Shown here one piece after another: positions 57,901 through 64,000 of a DNA stretch of 64,000 nucleotides. Source of the DNA: G965279335 sp965279285 (GTDB taxonomy: Bacteria; Pseudomonadota; Gammaproteobacteria; DSM-16500); NCBI GenBank assembly GCA_965279285.1, contig OZ257148.1, positions 2,046,001 to 2,110,000 of the forward strand, written 5' to 3'. Made by a program: the position numbers and the translations under genes. The notes beneath the pieces were generated by a model. The model saw nothing but the letters and a program-made list of their open reading frames with translations, had not been told where the DNA came from and searched no databases. Numbering within the stretch: the stretch's first letter is position 1; every line of letters starts with the position of its first letter.

Positions 57901-60900
57901 TTGCACGCTATTACCTAAATTTAAAGCGCCATTACCACCTACACCTGTACCATTAATTGTGACGGGTATTGCTTGTGATAAAGTTGTATTAACCATTAAC
58001 TGTGCACCATTACTAACAAGCACACCGGACGTATTCGTACCATTACCTAAAGCATTCGCGCTAGTTACCTCCAATATACCTTGGCTAATATTAGTTGCAC
58101 CGGTATAAGAATTAGATCCAGCAAAGGTTAAAAATCCTGACCCTAATTTAGTTAACGCAAAACCACCACTTACAGCACCATTTAATGTAAGCTGTCCTCC
58201 ACTCACATTAAAAATATTACCTGCTGAACCCAAAGTAATCGCGCCACCGAACGAACTTGTGCCTATGCTCGTAGCAATTGTACCGCCATTTAACGCAATG
58301 GCTTCTGCTGTAGAATAAGCTACATTTTGTAAATCTAAAGTTGCGCCAGATGCAACTGTTGTACCTGCAGCAGTGGTACCTAATGCACCATTTGCCGTAA
58401 CAGCTAAGGTACCCGCGCTCACTGTAGTTAATCCAGAATAAGAATTACTTCCATTGGTTAACGTTAATATTCCATTACCATCTTTAGTCAGTGTTCCTGT
58501 TGTTGTACCTACAACAGCGCTAATAGTCGTGTCACCCACTCCACCTATAGTAAGAGCTTGCCCTGCACCAGCAATACCACCTGTTGCAATTGTCAACGTA
58601 CCTACATCTGAATTAATTCGCACACCACTACCTAAAGTAATTGCGCCACTCCATGTATTATTATTTGCTAAATTACGTAGCGCACCGCCACCAGAAATTC
58701 CTGTGCCATTTAAAGTAATTGCATTATTAATAACAAGACCATTACCGTTGATTTGCACAGCACCACTACTTACAGTCAATGTACTTGTTCCAAATGCTAA
58801 ATTATCTTGCGCATTGACAACGCCATTACTAATCGCAGTTGCACCAGTATAATTTCCTGCGGCTGCTAAAGTTAATACGCCGGTACCATTCATTGTTAAC
58901 GTACCCGCAGTACTTGTGTTAAGGCCACCTGACAACGTTGTATTACCCGCGCCTGTCACGGTTAAACCTCGACCCAAACCAGTGACATTACCCACTGTTA
59001 ATAACGTACTTGTCCCTGATGATAAAACAGCATTACCTGTTAACGTCGTTGCGCCTAAAATTAAACCTGCTGTACCACTACTCACATTAGCGCCCGCTCC
59101 AACTAGCAAGGTTTGTGCGCCTATACTTAAGGTACCCAATGTGTGTGTTACACCTGCGCCAGCAGTAACACGATTAGATAAAATATTACTGTTAGTACCA
59201 GAAATTATAATATTATTACCAAAATTTGTTGCTATATCTGCTTGTAAATCAAGAGTGGTAAGACCTGCTAATGTGACCGCACCCGTACCTAATGCAGCAG
59301 CATTCGTTTGCGCAATCAACGTGCCCGTATTAAGCGTTGTACCACCGCTATAAGTGTTTGCGCCAGAAAGCGTTAATGTCCCAACACCATTTTTTGTGAC
59401 AGAACCCGTTGTTGTACCAATCACCGCACTAATGGCAACATTCCCCGCTCCTGCAGTCGTTAACGGTTGTGTAGCACCTGTAATTCCACCCGTTGCAATG
59501 GTTAACGTTCCTAGATCAGAAGCAATGGTTGCACCACCCGAACCTAAAACAATCGCGCCTGTCCACGTATTATTATTCGCTAAATTACGTAATGCACCAC
59601 CCGATGCAATACCTGTACCCGTTAATGTCAAAGCATTAGCAAAAGATAAACCATTACCATTAATTTGAATTGCACCGCTATTTAACGTAATAGCACTAGT
59701 ACCAAATGCTGAACTATTTTGCGCATTCACAGTACTAAAACTTATAGTCGTGGTTCCCGTATAATTTCCAGCTGCCGCTAAAGTTACTGTACCGGTACCA
59801 CTCATTGTTAATGTGCCAGCTGTACTGGTATTTAATCCAGCTGATAACGTTGTATTACCGGCACCCGTCAGTGTTAAACCTCGACCTAAGCCAGTGACAT
59901 TACCCACTGTTAATAAGGTATTTACTCCTGATGATAAAACAGCGTTACCTGTTAATGTCGTTGCGCCTAAAGTTAAACCTGCTGTACCACTTGATACATT
60001 CGCACCTGCACTCACCGTTAATGTTTGCGCACCAATGCTCAATGTTCCTAGTGTATGCGTCACACCCGCACCAGCAGTGACACGATTAGATACAATATTA
60101 CTGTTCCCCGAAATTATAATATTATTAGCAAAATTTGTTGCCGTATCTGCTTGCAAATTAAGAATGGTACTAGCAGCTAATGTGACTGTACCCGTACCTA
60201 ATGCAGCGGCATTCGTTTGCGCAATCAACGTACCCGTATTAAGCGCTGTACCACCACTATAAGTATTCGCGCCAGAAAGCGTTAATATCCCACTACTATT
60301 TTTTGTAACAGAACCCGTTGTTGTACCAATCACCGCACTAATGGTAACATCCCCTACCCCTGCAATTGTTAACGGTTGTGCTGCACCCGCAATTCCACCC
60401 GTTGCAATGGTTAACGTTCCTAGATCAGAAGCAATGCTTGCACCACCCGAGCCTAAAACAATCGCACCTGTCCACGTATTATTATTCGCTAAATTACGTA
60501 ATGCACCACCTGATGCAATACCTGTACCCGTTAATGTCAAAGCATTAGCAAAAGATAAACCATTACCATTAATTTGAATTGCGCCGCTATTTAACGTAAT
60601 AGCACTGGTACCAAATGCTGAACTATTTTGCGCATTGACAAGACCATTACTAATCGTTGTGGTCCCAGTGTAATTTCCGGCTGCAGCCAATGTTAATGTG
60701 CCAGTACCATTCATAATCAACGCACCAGCTGTACTCGTATTTAATCCAGCTGATAATGTTGTATTACCCACACCAGAAACAGTCAATGCTTGTCCTGTAC
60801 CTGTGACACTACCTAAAGTAAGCAATGTACTTGTGCCTGATGATAATGTTGCACCACCTGTTAAAGTCGTTGCCCCTAAAGTTAAGCCTGCTGTACCACT

Positions 60901-63900
60901 ACTTACATTAGCGCCCGCTCCGACTGTTAACGTTTGCGCGCCTATACTTAATGTGCCTAATGTATGCGTTACACCCGCACCTGCAGTAACACGGTTGGAG
61001 ACAATACTGCTATTACCTGATACCACAACATTATTAACAAAAGTAGTTGCTGTATCTGCTTGCAAACTCAGTGTGCCGCCTGCGAGTGTCACCGCACCAG
61101 TACCTAATGCAGCAGTATTAGTAAGAGCAACTAAAGTACCTGCATTGAGTGTTGTGCTGCTGTAGCTATTCGTGTTAGATAATATTAAAGTGCCGGCACC
61201 TACTTTAGTTAATATATTTGCGCCACTCACCACTCCACTCAATGTTAATGTACCAGCACCACCGATTGAGCTCGCTGTTGCTAATGAAATCGCACCTGCA
61301 AATGATCCTGTCCCTGTTCCTGTTAACGCACCCACATTGCCAACACCTGTTCCATTTAGCGTTAATGCTTCTGCACCCACCGCAACACCATTAATATCTA
61401 ATGTTGCACCGGCTGTTACAGAAGTACCTGCTGCAGTTGTACCCAATGCATTAATATGTTGTGCGCTTAAGGTACCTGCACTGACTGTTGTTAAACCGGT
61501 ATAAGCATTATTTCCTGAAAGTACTAAAGTACTCGCACCTACTTTGATTAATGTCGTACTACCACTAATAATTCCACTCAGTGTTAACGTACCCGCACCC
61601 CCAATTGAGCTCACTGTTGCTAATGAGATATCACCTGCAAATGATCCCGTACCTGTCCCCGTTAACGCACCCACATTACCAACACCTGTTCCATTTAGCG
61701 TTAATGCTTCTGCACCCACTGCAACACCATTAATATCTAAAGTTGCACCCGATGTCACTGACGTACCTGCTGCAGTTGTGCCTAATGCATTAGCATGTTG
61801 TGCGCTTAAAGTACCTGCACTCACGACTGTTAAACTGGTATAAGCATTATTTCCTGAGAGCGCTATAGTACCCGAACCTACTTTTGTTAAGGTATTACTA
61901 CCACTAATAATTCCACTCAAAGTGAGCGTACCTGTACCACCAATTGAGCTTGCTGTCGCTAATGAAATCGCACCTGCAAATGATCCTGTACCCGTCCCAG
62001 TCAAAGCACCTGCACTACCAATACCTGTTCCATTTAGCGTTAATGCTTCCGCACCCACTGCAGCACCATTAATATCTAATACTGCACCCGCTGTTACGGA
62101 AGTACCCGCTGCAGTTGTACCTAATGCATTAGCATGTTGTGCACTTAAGGTACCCGTACTGATTGTTGTTAAACCGGTATAAGCATTATTTCCTGAGAGC
62201 ACTATAGTACCCGAACCTACTTTTGTTAAGGTATTACTACCACTGATAATTCCACTCAATGTTAACGTACCAGCACCACCGATCGAGCTTGCAGTTGCTA
62301 ATGAGATTGCGCCAGCAAATGATCCCGTACCTGTTCCAGTTAATGCACCTGCACTACCAATACCTGTGCCATTCAGCGTTAAAGCTTCTGCACCGACTGC
62401 AACACCATTAATATCTAATACTGCACCGCTGGTCACTGATGTGCCGGCTGCTGTTGAACCCAATCCATTTGCATTTTGCACACTTAAGGTACCCGCACTC
62501 ACTGTTGTTAAACCACTATAGGTATTATTTCCTGAAAGCGTTAAAGTACCTGATCCTGATTTTGTCAATGAACTTGATAAAACCTCACTGAATATTCCCG
62601 CAATTGAGCTAGTACCTGTTGTATTAATCGTTAAATTAGTCGTTGAACCACCAGCGCCGCCATTGATTGCTTGCATAGAAATATTGACACCGACTAAAGA
62701 TGCCGCTGAGTTCAACGTGACAGTACCACCATAGGTTTGTCCCGCTGTTGTTGTAATATTACTTCCTGCATTATTAATGATGACAGGCCCTGCAAAATTT
62801 AACGTGTTTGCTGTTGCACCCACTCCAAGCCCAATAGAACCATTAATAGTAAATGTGGTATTTGCTGTAGTAGACAAAGTGATTGACGTATTCGTAGCAC
62901 TTCCTACGGTTAAGTTTCCGTTTGAAGCTGCTGAAACGGCGTATAAAGTATTTGCTACACCTAAACTACCTGCTGCTGTGAATAAAGTATTATGTGAAAT
63001 TGAATTCGCATTATTATCACCAATATTAATTTGATTGGTATTCAGCGTTAAACCCACTATTTTTCCACCAGAAGCAGGCGCTATCGTAACTGCACTACCT
63101 GCACTCGCACCGGAAGGTAAGTACGCAAGCAAGGTGCTACCACTAGCAAAAACATTATTACCTTGAAGAAAATAATAAAAACCATTGGCGCCTGTTTGAG
63201 TCGTGCCAAATTTTGCGGCTGATGATGTTACATTCACTCCATTCGCAGCAAGAGTAACAAGAATTTTAGAACCTGCATTACTATTTCCTGAAATAACTAA
63301 AGGTGTGCTAGTAAAAATATTTTTTAAATAAGCATACGAACCATCTGTAGATGATGCATTAGTCGAAGTAATATTGGCCCAATTCGTTGCAGAAAATCCA
63401 GAAGGCAATCCAAATTGTAACTGACCTGTTGTTTGACTCGTTACGCTTCCTGTCACTGTACCAGGTAAAGTAGTACCACTCGCATTGGCTAAACCAGACG
63501 TGCTAGCATCCCAATAACTCGTTGTATAATTAATTGTTCCGCTGTTACCACCAACAACAGCTCCAACATATCCCGCTGTTGCAGCTGAAACAACTCCCGT
63601 ACTAAAGCTTGTTGCTATAGCCACTGTTCCTGACGTGTTTCGTCCAACTAAACCACCGGCATAGCTAGTTGTACTTAACATGGCTACGGGACTCATGCTG
63701 TAACTGTCTGTAATACTCGCGCCCGTACTTAACGTCCCCACTAAACCACCGATGGCAGTTCCTGTTCCACCCGCAGTAGCTGAAACTGAGCCTATACTAA
63801 ATGATTGAGTAATAGATGCAGAATTCACTGCACCCACTAGACCACCGCCTGACCCAGTACCTGCATTAACCACAGTTGAAGAATAAGATCGGGTAACCAC

Positions 63901-64000
63901 GCCGGAAGTATTTAATAAACCAACCAGCCCACCAACGACTGATGTTCCTGTTTGAGTCACTGTACCACCTATTGAATAAGAGCTCGTTAACGTCCCACCG
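48946..64000 (-). CDS. Giant repetitive surface protein (adhesin), 5' end outside window
   Basis: At least 5017 codons are open with no stop up to the window edge; the true start lies beyond 64000. Reading from the N-terminal side: GLUG-type repeats (GGLVGLLNTSGVVTRSYS; about 64000-63470), a linker to about 62580, a long run of autotransporter-associated strand repeats (GTLTLSGNNTYSGLTTVSAG; about 62580-55290), a linker, a YDG repeat (SKTYDSTTVAAV, near 54180), about 14 MBG-type repeats (SKVYGANDPSLSGI; 53900-49800), a last YDG repeat (NKTYDGNTAAT, near 49540) and a short tail ending SSDICVK with two cysteines. No C-terminal beta-barrel is present, so secretion is more likely by a two-partner (FhaC/TpsB) or type I route than as a classical autotransporter; the deciding N-terminus is not visible. 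No partner gene is in the window. Confidence 0.85.
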   Translation of the reverse strand, partial: GGTLTSSYSIGGTVTQTGTSVVGGLVGLLNTSGVVTRSYSSTVVNAGTGSGGGLVGAVNSASITQSFSIGSVSATAGGTGTAIGGLVGTLSTGASITDSYSMSPVAMLSTTSYAGGLVGRNTSGTVAIATSFSTGVVSAATAGYVGAVVGGNSGTINYTTSYWDASTSGLANASGTTLPGTVTGSVTSQTTGQLQFGLPSGFSATNWANITSTNASSTDGSYAYLKNIFTSTPLVISGNSNAGSKILVTLAANGVNVTSSAAKFGTTQTGANGFYYFLQGNNVFASGSTLLAYLPSGASAGSAVTIAPASGGKIVGLTLNTNQINIGDNNANSISHNTLFTAAGSLGVANTLYAVSAASNGNLTVGSATNTSITLSTTANTTFTINGSIGLGVGATANTLNFAGPVIINNAGSNITTTAGQTYGGTVTLNSAASLVGVNISMQAINGGAGGSTTNLTINTTGTSSIAGIFSEVLSSSLTKSGSGTLTLSGNNTYSGLTTVSAGTLSVQNANGLGSTAAGTSVTSGAVLDINGVAVGAEALTLNGTGIGSAGALTGTGTGSFAGAISLATASSIGGAGTLTLSGIISGSNTLTKVGSGTIVLSGNNAYTGLTTISTGTLSAQHANALGTTAAGTSVTAGAVLDINGAAVGAEALTLNGTGIGSAGALTGTGTGSFAGAISLATASSIGGTGTLTLSGIISGSNTLTKVGSGTIALSGNNAYTSLTVVSAGTLSAQHANALGTTAAGTSVTSGATLDINGVAVGAEALTLNGTGVGNVGALTGTGTGSFAGDISLATVSSIGGAGTLTLSGIISGSTTLIKVGASTLVLSGNNAYTGLTTVSAGTLSAQHINALGTTAAGTSVTAGATLDINGVAVGAEALTLNGTGVGNVGALTGTGTGSFAGAISLATASSIGGAGTLTLSGVVSGANILTKVGAGTLILSNTNSYSSTTLNAGTLVALTNTAALGTGAVTLAGGTLSLQADTATTFVNNVVVSGNSSIVSNRVTAGAGVTHTLGTLSIGAQTLTVGAGANVSSGTAGLTLGATTLTGGATLSSGTSTLLTLGSVTGTGQALTVSGVGNTTLSAGLNTSTAGALIMNGTGTLTLAAAGNYTGTTTISNGLVNAQNSSAFGTSAITLNSGAIQINGNGLSFANALTLTGTGIASGGALRNLANNNTWTGAIVLGSGGASIASDLGTLTIATGGIAGAAQPLTIAGVGDVTISAVIGTTTGSVTKNSSGILTLSGANTYSGGTALNTGTLIAQTNAAALGTGTVTLAASTILNLQADTATNFANNIIISGNSNIVSNRVTAGAGVTHTLGTLSIGAQTLTVSAGANVSSGTAGLTLGATTLTGNAVLSSGVNTLLTVGNVTGLGRGLTLTGAGNTTLSAGLNTSTAGTLTMSGTGTVTLAAAGNYTGTTTISFSTVNAQNSSAFGTSAITLNSGAIQINGNGLSFANALTLTGTGIASGGALRNLANNNTWTGAIVLGSGGATIASDLGTLTIATGGITGATQPLTTAGAGNVAISAVIGTTTGSVTKNGVGTLTLSGANTYSGGTTLNTGTLIAQTNAAALGTGAVTLAGLTTLDLQADIATNFGNNIIISGTNSNILSNRVTAGAGVTHTLGTLSIGAQTLLVGAGANVSSGTAGLILGATTLTGNAVLSSGTSTLLTVGNVTGLGRGLTVTGAGNTTLSGGLNTSTAGTLTMNGTGVLTLAAAGNYTGATAISNGVVNAQDNLAFGTSTLTVSSGAVQINGNGLVINNAITLNGTGISGGGALRNLANNNTWSGAITLGSGVRINSDVGTLTIATGGIAGAGQALTIGGVGDTTISAVVGTTTGTLTKDGNGILTLTNGSNSYSGLTTVSAGTLAVTANGALGTTAAGTTVASGATLDLQNVAYSTAEAIALNGGTIATSIGTSSFGGAITLGSAGNIFNVSGGQLTLNGAVSGGFALTKLGSGFLTFAGSNSYTGATNISQGILEVTSANALGNGTNTSGVLVSNGAQLMVNTTLSQAIPVTINGTGVGGNGALNLGNSVQYNGLVTLASDSTIVAKAGSSLATNGINNSGFLTTVNVTGSVFIFSLITGSGGLTINGTNTSALTLTSAINQYTGATIVNGGKLSAAASGSFGNSTNHTSSITIGNGGQLDLLQASYLFSPTLTLSGTGVAGNGALYKGVGSSISYSGAITLAAAATIGNNDSNTFALTGGINNAGFLTTFNTGSGTISQSNVISGAGGVTVVGSGTLLLSGNNSYSGKTTVSSGTLSFNSIANVNGGNSALGAPTTVGNGTIDVSSSGVLLYTGSGHSSDRVINITGSGATIDASGSGALTLSGGITGTDFNLILTGSGSGVQNGVIGTGIGTLTKQSSGTWTLGGANTYSGATIISGGILVANNNSALGTSTVSIGSGSTLQINAGQTIANNLISVNGVGSAGQGAIFGSGNGTSTLSGAVTLAGNSTMGAGASNLLALTGLTLTNAGFTTTFDANTSNLSVSNLISGTGAITKTGSGILTLSNGSNSYSGLTTVSAGTLAITADGALGTTAAGTTVASGATLNLQNVAYAVAEALLLNGGTFATSVGTSSFAGVVTLGAANSIINIGGTQLTINTAITDSSNGFGFTKSGVGRLILGGANTYSGATAISGGILEVNNNAALGSGTASIASGGTLQVNAGQTIANNLTSVNGTGSAGQGAVVGSGSGTSTLSGAIAVPNATIGSEAGNLLALTGSGVLSTSGIITFAANTGNISVSKPITGTGAITKTGSGILTLSNGSNSYSGLTTVSAGTLAITADGALGTTAGGTVVASGATLDLQNVTYGSAEALTLNGGTLASSTGTSSFSGGITLGAANSIINVGGTQLTIGSVIGDGGSGFGFTKSGSGNLILSGNNTYSGSTILNAGTVSVNHNNALGTGSLIFNAGSLAAASNGINLGNNYSISAASAGTISGLFSLALSGTGIFNSGSTLQINNTAATTLGSLAAASAGVGSLVGMSGAGLITFNSSVGSGSNPLSTINIAENINFAGSAVYTSGAQIYSGIVGSIGAAGTAFNSTAGGVISLHNVSNNFTTSNSAPISFSISGGSNSASVSNINSLTFGTSNISNTLFATTLGSGSVISQKSGTIITAAAIALSTNAGDVVLTQNNSINALAAIINNGSTSNLFNFTNIANLAIGTVGSISGITAPGSVMINNNSASITLNNGISANGAGNTIVLAGGVFTNTAGANALNTGSGHFLVWSGNPSNDNRGGIAYNFKQYNASYGVTSVLGTGNGFLYTLAPTITPSLIGTVSKTYDSTTVAAVASNNFSATGAVDGDTVIINPLSGTYASPNVGNNINVSVAGVSIASATNGGATVYGYQLASTSANANVGTITPASLTVSSNSGLSKVYGNNDSGSIATAYGITSGTLFGSDSLTGLMGRLVGETVGSYNFTQNTVNVVDGNSGGNYTITFNGSSNPFQITPRSVTASIADQAKTYGANDPTLAGINVVVGNIVNGNVTDINGNSTAINDTGNVVASLNSLTRVAGETVSGGPYAITGVTFNALSGSAASNYSNAAGFTGSPTLTINKASVTGVITNQTKVYGTNDPSLPILSLSGQVNRTVTNWMSGTTVIDDTSSAALANTLASLTRSVGENVGNYSITGATFNSYTGTSAGNYNVLSSLSGSPILSITKADVTGSIGNQTKVYGANDPTLPNVSLSGQVNTSVTNWMGSSTVINDTTGSQLAVTLASLVRAVGENVGSYNITGSTFNAYSGASAGNYNLINSLTGSPTLSITPATLTASIANQSKVYGANDPSLSGITVNLGGVINNANISTWNGTVGINDTGNVADTLASLTRTSGETVSGGPYAINSATFNGLTGSAASNYNALTGLTAGATLSVTPVSLTASIANQTKVYGANDPSLSGIAVSLSGVINNSNISTWNGTVGINDTGNVTAALASLIRVAGESVSAGPYAITSSTLNISGSAASNYSSVGSISGSPTLSITKADVAGSINNQTKVYGANDPTLPSVSLSGQVNASVTNWMGNTTVINDTTGSQLAITLASLVRAAGENVGSYNITGSTFNAYSGASAGNYNLINSLTGSPTLSITPATLTASIANQSKVYGANDPSLSGITVNLSGVINNANISTWNGTVGINDTGNVADTLASLTRTSGETVSGGPYAINSATFNGLTGSAASNYNALTGLTAGATLSVTPVSLTASIANQTKVYGANDPSLSGIAVSLSGVINNSNISTWNGAVGINDTGNVTAALASLIRVAGESVSSSPYAITSSTLNVSGSAASNYSSIGSLSGSPTLSITKADVTGSINNQTKVYGANDPTLPNVSLSGQVNASVTNWMGSTTVINDTTGSQLAITLASLVRAAGENVGSYNITGSTFNAYSGASAGNYNLINSLTGSPTLSITPATLTASIANQSKVYGANDPSLSDITVNLGGVINNANISTWNGTVGINDTGNVTDTLASLTRTSGETVSGGPYAINSATFNGLTGSAASNYNALTGLTAGATLSVTPVSLTASIANQTKVYGANDPSLSGIAVSLSGVINNSNISTWNGTVGINDTGNVTAALASLIRVAGESVSAGPYAITSSTLNISGSAASNYSSVGSISGSPTLSITKADVTGSISNQTKVYGANDPTLPNVSLSGQVNASVTNWMGSTTVINDTTGSQLAITLASLVRAAGENVGNYNITGSTFNAYNGASAGNYNLINSLTGSPTLSITPATLTASIANQSKTYGVNDPSIAGIAVALNGVVNNSNIQTWNGIVGINDTANVGTTLASLTRTTGEAAGVYSITNATFGAVTGTAASNYGFTNALVGSPNFTINQAGLSSVGIIANNKTYDGNTAATLNTSSATIVSGLVVNPNVIDWMGNSTAINDTVADVMMTGTGAGVFASANVGNNISVTATSVSLSGSAAGNYYVISPAGLSANIIGSNTPAPAPSLNSDVSSLAAVVFPMYYNQVGVENIYTANSTTVTGAANNGQVAATLAVTLPDPTTQFIVQNTQQIVNSNGNSVLPVNLGLCSTGSSDICVK
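49840..53060 (-). repeat. 945-bp tandem repeats inside the adhesin (MBG region)
   Basis: A shared block, CACTTGTCCACTTAAAG-like, recurs at 50101, 51046, 51991 and 52936, exactly 945 bp apart. Each 315-residue unit holds three different MBG domains in fixed order. About 3.4 copies with very high identity are present, pointing to recent duplication or gene conversion. Confidence 0.9.
58480..61165 (-). repeat. About 910-bp tandem repeats inside the adhesin
   Basis: Marker AATTTCC(T/A/G)GC lies at 58851, 59763 and 60672 (spacings 912 and 909 bp). Each unit encodes about 303 residues with NYTGTTTIS, LRNLANNNTWTGAI and VTAGAGVTHTLGTLSIGAQ blocks. About three copies, more diverged than the 945-bp set. 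Confidence 0.85.
61210..62570 (-). repeat. 339-bp tandem repeats inside the adhesin
   Basis: TGCAGTTGT-like markers recur at 61432, 61771, 62110 and 62449, exactly 339 bp apart (113 residues). Each unit contains TLSAQHANALGTTAAGTS and ALTGTGTGSFAGAISLAT. Four copies. Confidence 0.88.

Noticed and set aside
48946..64000. Classical type V autotransporter
   Set aside because: The strand repeats suggest it, but the C-terminus lacks a beta-barrel domain and ends in a short cysteine-containing tail.

Overview
Organism. The gene set is that of a Gram-negative gammaproteobacterium: BamD, the Mla retrograde lipid pathway, the Lpt/Kds lipopolysaccharide export genes, the ubiG-gph pair, PmbA/TldD with DarP, and a class Ia ribonucleotide reductase. 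The DNA is AT-rich. Several large coiled-coil or membrane proteins match nothing I recognise, which would fit a host-associated lineage such as Legionellales, but nothing here proves that placement. No rRNA, tRNA, transposase, phage gene or CRISPR array was seen. || Layout. 1-3.4 kb: a GtrA-like membrane protein and a large unknown membrane/coiled-coil protein. 3.4-7.7 kb (minus): pepN-fumC, preceded by a structured RNA whose terminator ends next to the pepN start. 8-14.7 kb: ubiG-gph, ygfZ-nadE, bamD (minus), rluD-pgeF. 15-18.2 kb: a DegQ-type protease and a cyclic-nucleotide-domain patatin lipase. 18.3-21.6 kb (minus): mlaFEDCB, split by a palindromic element. 21.9-25.3 kb: kdsD-lptC-lptA-lptB-hpf-npr, without kdsC, rpoN or ptsN. 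25.6-32.5 kb: an unknown membrane/coiled-coil protein, pmbA, a small Ala-rich secreted protein, darP, tldD, a lipoprotein and a DUF4344-type metallopeptidase. 32.6-39.4 kb: an MscK-like channel overlapping an AmpG-like permease, sdaA, pssA. 39.5-43.9 kb: nrdAB with two NrdR boxes and a DnaA box. 44-48.7 kb (minus): a tandem pair of unknown paralogues sharing a 'WWDW' C-terminal module, one with a pure (CAA)15 tract. 48.9-64 kb (minus): the 3' 15 kb of a giant repetitive surface protein with GLUG, autotransporter-strand and MBG/YDG repeats; its 5' end lies outside the window. || How it works together. Most of the window is envelope biology: outer-membrane protein assembly (BamD), phospholipid asymmetry (Mla), LPS transport (Lpt), peptidoglycan recycling and editing (AmpG-like, PgeF), osmotic protection (MscK-like), periplasmic quality control (DegQ) and surface adhesion. 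|| The most unusual property is a dense set of palindromic elements between genes. Class A (14 paired sites plus one duplicated half-site) is built on inverted copies of GGTGGGCACGCTGCG. Class B (three sites) has a fixed 60-bp core with arms that differ between loci but are perfect inverted repeats in the two complete copies. Both classes share an outer motif close to GTAACTATTCAGC, and a third small palindrome is nested inside three class A copies. This looks like a modular non-coding repeat system whose arms are kept complementary locus by locus.
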